A DNA stretch of 8,250 bases, taken from positions 1-8,250 of the forward strand of contig JAUVPA010000074.1 in the NCBI GenBank assembly GCA_030598905.1, given 5' to 3'. Shown piece by piece: positions 5,941 through 8,250 of this stretch (its first letter is position 1; each line of letters opens with the position of its first letter). Made by a program: the position numbers and the translations under genes. This stretch comes from Acidimicrobiia bacterium (GTDB lineage: Bacteria > Actinomycetota > Acidimicrobiia > Spongiisociales > UBA5794). The notes under the pieces are model-generated. The model was given only the letters and a program-made list of their open reading frames with translations, was not told the origin of the DNA and ran no database searches.

Positions 5941-6600
5941 TCAAAAAAGTCGGAGGCTGTTCGTCTCTGCTCCTCGAAGAACGTCGTAGTCGACTTCGAC
6001 CCACTGGATGCCCCGGTCGACAGCCAAAGTGCGTGCCTGCGGCTTGACTTGTTGGGCAACGAAGATGCCGCGCACCGGAGCCAGCCGATCATCACGGTTG
6101 AGAAACTCGAGGTAACGAGTGAGCTGTTCGACGCCGTCGATCTCACCGCGCCGCTTCACCTCGATTGCGACCGTCGCGCCGTCTTCGTCCCGGCACAGCA
6201 GGTCTAGGGGACCGATCGGTGTCGGATACTCGCGACGGATGAGACTCAGGCCGGGCTCGATCTCCTCCGGAGCCTCGCTGAGGAGGCGCTGCAACTCGAG
6301 CTCCACACCGTCCTTCAGCAGCCCGGGGTCCTCACCCATCTCGATCGTCGTCTCGAAGTGGATCTCATGCAGATCGATGGTGAGTGTTTCGCCCTTGGTG
6401 TTGGTGACGATCCATCGACCCTGCTCTTCTGTGAGCGTGTTTGGTGCGTTCATCCAGTTGAGCGGCTTGTAGGCACCGCCATCAGCGTGAACGGCGATAC
6501 ACCCGTCGGCTTTCACCATCACAAGACGCGTCGCCCTCGGCAAGTGAGCGGTTAGCCGGCCCACGTAGTTCACGGTGCAGTCTGCGACGACAATCCGCAT
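5941..6600 (-). CDS. nucS: Mismatch-specific endonuclease NucS (EndoMS)
   Basis: NucS cuts both strands at mismatches and underlies the non-canonical mismatch repair of actinobacteria and some archaea, which lack MutS/MutL. The 219-residue product is close to the usual size. The N-terminal DNA-binding and dimerisation domain (about 1-105) begins with the family-typical M-R-I-V-V-A-D-C and contains K-P-L-N-W-M at 45-50. The C-terminal RecB-like nuclease domain carries E124, D133 (in G-P-L-D-L-L), E147 and K149 (in A-I-E-V-K), and Q159 with Y163. The final residues L-R-L-F resemble the sliding-clamp-binding tail described in actinobacterial NucS. It starts 14 bases after the VOC gene's stop on the same strand, so the two are probably one operon. 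No purine-rich ribosome binding site is visible before the ATG, so it may rely on read-through from VOC translation. Confidence 0.96.
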   Translation of the reverse strand: MRIVVADCTVNYVGRLTAHLPRATRLVMVKADGCIAVHADGGAYKPLNWMNAPNTLTEEQGRWIVTNTKGETLTIDLHEIHFETTIEMGEDPGLLKDGVELELQRLLSEAPEEIEPGLSLIRREYPTPIGPLDLLCRDEDGATVAIEVKRRGEIDGVEQLTRYLEFLNRDDRLAPVRGIFVAQQVKPQARTLAVDRGIQWVEVDYDVLRGAETNSLRLF

Positions 6601-6610
6601 GCTGGGCGCG

Positions 6611-6622
6611 CCGCCTAGGCGG
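6611..6622. repeat. 12-bp perfect palindrome at the VOC-nucS junction
   Basis: CCGCCTAGGCGG spans the VOC stop codon and the first bases of the 14-base gap before nucS. A hairpin here would have a very short stem after allowing for a loop. It could slow ribosomes or polymerase at the junction, but may be chance in GC-rich DNA. Confidence 0.3.
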
Positions 6623-7400
6623 GAGTTGGCATCGGTCCGATGATGCTGAAGGTGCCGCCTTGGGCATCACCGACAACCGAGATCCTCCCACCCGGCGAGT
6701 CGAAGGGCGGAACGGAAATCGATCCTCCGAGGCCCTTCAGCCGCAGGACGGCATCGTCGGTGTCGTCGACCCTGAAGTAGACCATCCAATGCGGAGGCAT
6801 CTCCGCCGGCCAATCCTCATTCATCGGGATGATGCCGCCGTTGAAGCGCTCGCCGAGGAAGAACGTCGTATAGGTGAAGCCGGTTGGCATCTCGGCTTCC
6901 TCGTATCGCCACCCAAAGACGGCCTCGTAAAAGGCCTTGGAGCTGCCGACGTCCCTGGTCGCCAGCTCGTTCCACGTCATGCAGCCGGGATCGTTGAAGC
7001 GTTCCGCACCTTGATGCGTGCCCGCTTGCCACAAGGAAAACACCGCTCCCGACGGGTCGGCCAGGATGGCCATCCGGCCCGAATCCATGACATCCATCGC
7101 CGACATGATCACGGTTCCCCCGTTTGCGGTCACCGTGGCCACGGTCTCGTCGACCGAATCGACGGCAACGTACGAAGCCCACACCGGCGGCATACCGGAC
7201 CCTGCCATCTCCGGAGGCTGCGGTCCGATCCCGGAGACAAGGTCGCCGTCCTTGGAGAACAAGACATAGATCAGGTTGGCAGCGGGATCATGCTGGTCCT
7301 CGCTCGTCCAGCTGAACAACTCCTCGTAAAACAGCTTGCCGGCGGCAACATCCGGCGAAGAGAGATCCGCCCAGGAGAACAGACCATTCGGATGTGTCAT
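6615..7400 (-). CDS. Two-domain VOC (glyoxalase/dioxygenase fold) protein, CFP30B-like
   Basis: A 261-residue cytoplasmic protein with two tandem vicinal-oxygen-chelate domains, at about 6-127 and 140-256. Each has the repeated features F-Y-E-x-x-F-x-W (24-31 and 157-164) and a closing D-P-S-G-A-V-F-S-L-W or D-A-Q-G-G-T-F-S-I-I strand. P-P-V-W-A-S-Y at 71-77 and M-T-W-N-E-L at 141-146 are typical of the mycobacterial CFP30B/TB27.3 and Streptomyces relatives. These are called hydrolases or lyases in databases, but no substrate is firmly established, and the sequence alone does not show which residues bind metal. The start ATG at 7400 has AAGGA at 7407-7411 with a 6-base spacer. The gene precedes nucS by 14 bases and follows the sufB palindrome, so it may begin a VOC-nucS transcript; a promoter would have to lie within or next to the palindrome. 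Confidence 0.9.
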   Translation of the reverse strand: MTHPNGLFSWADLSSPDVAAGKLFYEELFSWTSEDQHDPAANLIYVLFSKDGDLVSGIGPQPPEMAGSGMPPVWASYVAVDSVDETVATVTANGGTVIMSAMDVMDSGRMAILADPSGAVFSLWQAGTHQGAERFNDPGCMTWNELATRDVGSSKAFYEAVFGWRYEEAEMPTGFTYTTFFLGERFNGGIIPMNEDWPAEMPPHWMVYFRVDDTDDAVLRLKGLGGSISVPPFDSPGGRISVVGDAQGGTFSIIGPMPTPA

Positions 7401-7443
7401 TGCTGTTCCTTCCCGCGGCTCCCCAGAAGCAACCTACACAACA

Positions 7444-7491
7444 CGTCTGGCGTACCGCAGACCCATATATGGGTCTGCGGTACGCCAGACG
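7444..7491. terminator. 48-bp perfect palindrome, probable sufB terminator
   Basis: Two 24-base arms (7444-7467 and 7468-7491) are exact reverse complements with no spacer. As RNA it would form a stem of about 21-22 pairs closed by a small A/U-rich loop around ATAT at the centre. It begins 11 bases after the sufB stop on the minus strand, the normal place for a terminator. No T-run follows on that strand, so it is like the U-tail-less terminators reported for actinobacteria. Alternatives are an operator for the VOC gene or a genomic repeat family. Confidence 0.65.
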
Positions 7492-7502
7492 GGAAAAGAG
7501 GA

Positions 7503-8250
7503 TCAGCCGACGGCGCCTTCCATTTGGAGCTCGATGAGGCGATTGAGCTCGACGGCATACTCCATCGGCAGCTCCTTGACGATCGGCTCGATGAAACCGG
7601 CGACGATCATCGCCGTCGCTTCCTCCTCGGAGAGCCCGCGGCTCATCAGGTAGAACAGGTGGTCTTCACCGACCTTGGACACCGTGGCCTCGTGGCCTAT
7701 GTCGATGTCGGACTCCTCGATCTCCATGTAGGGATAGGTGTCCGACCGCGAGTCTTCGTCGAGGATCAGCGCGTCGCAGCGCACGAAGGACTTCGACCGC
7801 TCGGCCCCCGGCTCGACTCTCACAAGCCCCCGATAGCCCGCTCGACCGCCGTCCATGCTGATCGACTTCGACGTGATAAGCGAGGTCGTGTCCGGTGCCG
7901 CGTGGACCATCTTCGCCCCGGCGTCCTGGTGCTGGCCGTCGCCGGCGAAGGCAATCGAGAGCACCTCACCGTGAGCGCCCGGCTCCATGAGCCATACCGC
8001 CGGGTACTTCATCGTCAGCTTGGATCCGATGTTGCCGTCGATCCACTCCATGGTGGCATTGCGGTAGGCAACAGCCCGCTTGGTGACGAGGTTGTAAACG
8101 TTGTTCGACCAGTTCTGAATGGTCGTGTACCGGCAGCGGCCACCCTCCTTGACGACGATCTCGACGACTGCGCAGTGCAGGGAGTCGCTGGAGTACACGG
8201 GCGCCGAGCATCCCTCGACGTAGTGAACGTACGCCCCCTCGTCGACGATG
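7503..8250 (-). CDS. sufB: Fe-S cluster assembly scaffold subunit SufB (C-terminal part)
   Basis: The last 248 residues of SufB, cut by the right edge; the family is about 470 residues, so the first half is missing. SufB is the main scaffold subunit of the SufBC2D complex. The fragment covers most of the beta-helix core (V-E-G-C-S-A-P-V-Y-S-S-D-S, then Y-T-T-I-Q-N-W-S-N-N-V-Y-N-L) and the C-terminal helical SufC-contact region ending M-E-G-A-V-G. C158 in R-C-D-A-L-I-L and E187 in G-H-E-A-T are 29 residues apart, exactly like E. coli Cys405 and Glu434, which are needed for cluster assembly, so the scaffold appears functional. A GTG inside the fragment (8198) is not the start, since the conserved sequence continues to the edge. 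It is on the same strand as sufD but separated by about 5.9 kb and a strong palindrome, so the two are probably not co-transcribed. Confidence 0.96.
   Translation of the reverse strand, partial: IVDEGAYVHYVEGCSAPVYSSDSLHCAVVEIVVKEGGRCRYTTIQNWSNNVYNLVTKRAVAYRNATMEWIDGNIGSKLTMKYPAVWLMEPGAHGEVLSIAFAGDGQHQDAGAKMVHAAPDTTSLITSKSISMDGGRAGYRGLVRVEPGAERSKSFVRCDALILDEDSRSDTYPYMEIEESDIDIGHEATVSKVGEDHLFYLMSRGLSEEEATAMIVAGFIEPIVKELPMEYAVELNRLIELQMEGAVG

Noticed and set aside
1657..6612. Three copies of the 8-mer GGCGCGCC (1657, 2641, 6605), near gene boundaries
   Set aside because: A short all-GC palindrome is expected to recur in GC-rich DNA; flanking bases are not shared, so there is no sign of an attachment site or repeat family.
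1585..7502. Recent mobile element as the cause of the sufB-sufD split
   Set aside because: No transposase, integrase, terminal inverted repeats or flanking duplication was seen, and the block's genes look like ordinary chromosomal genes with similar base composition.

Overview
This is a GC-rich window from what looks like a high-GC Gram-positive bacterium (Actinomycetota). The evidence is the NucS/EndoMS mismatch endonuclease (typical of actinobacteria and archaea), a sufD followed by an overlapping Rieske ferredoxin gene (the usual actinobacterial suf order), a two-domain VOC protein of the mycobacterial CFP30B type, a family 5 uracil-DNA glycosylase, and GTG starts. An Acidimicrobiia-like lineage would fit but cannot be fixed from the sequence alone. 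No mobile elements, tRNA, rRNA or CRISPR arrays were seen.

Layout, left to right: (1) 1-1584, minus strand: the end of a suf operon, sufD overlapping a Rieske-type ferredoxin gene by ATGA; the ferredoxin runs off the left edge. (2) 1585-1961: a 377-base gene-free stretch rich in inverted repeats, probably the structured leader of the next gene. (3) 1962-2609, plus: a secreted M23 (LytM-type) peptidase. (4) 2618-4842, minus: a two-gene unit, a lipoprotein with a DUF4015 glycoside-hydrolase-like domain, overlapped by ATGA with a family 5 uracil-DNA glycosylase. (5) 4843-4970: a divergent promoter region, then 4971-5915, plus: a group 2 sigma-70 factor. (6) 5941-7400, minus: a CFP30B-like VOC protein followed by nucS. 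(7) 7444-7491: a perfect 48-bp palindrome, probably the terminator of sufB. (8) 7503-8250, minus: the C-terminal half of sufB.

Themes: Fe-S cluster assembly (SufB, SufD, Rieske protein) brackets a block of about 5.9 kb that holds two DNA-repair enzymes (UdgB, itself a predicted 4Fe-4S protein, and NucS), two envelope proteins (M23 peptidase, DUF4015 lipoprotein) and a sigma factor. The most unusual points are the separation of sufB from sufD, the inverted-repeat-rich leader in front of the M23 gene, the 48-bp perfect palindrome and the coupling of an exported lipoprotein to a DNA glycosylase. I do not see a clearly new multi-gene system; most genes are recognisable chromosomal genes.
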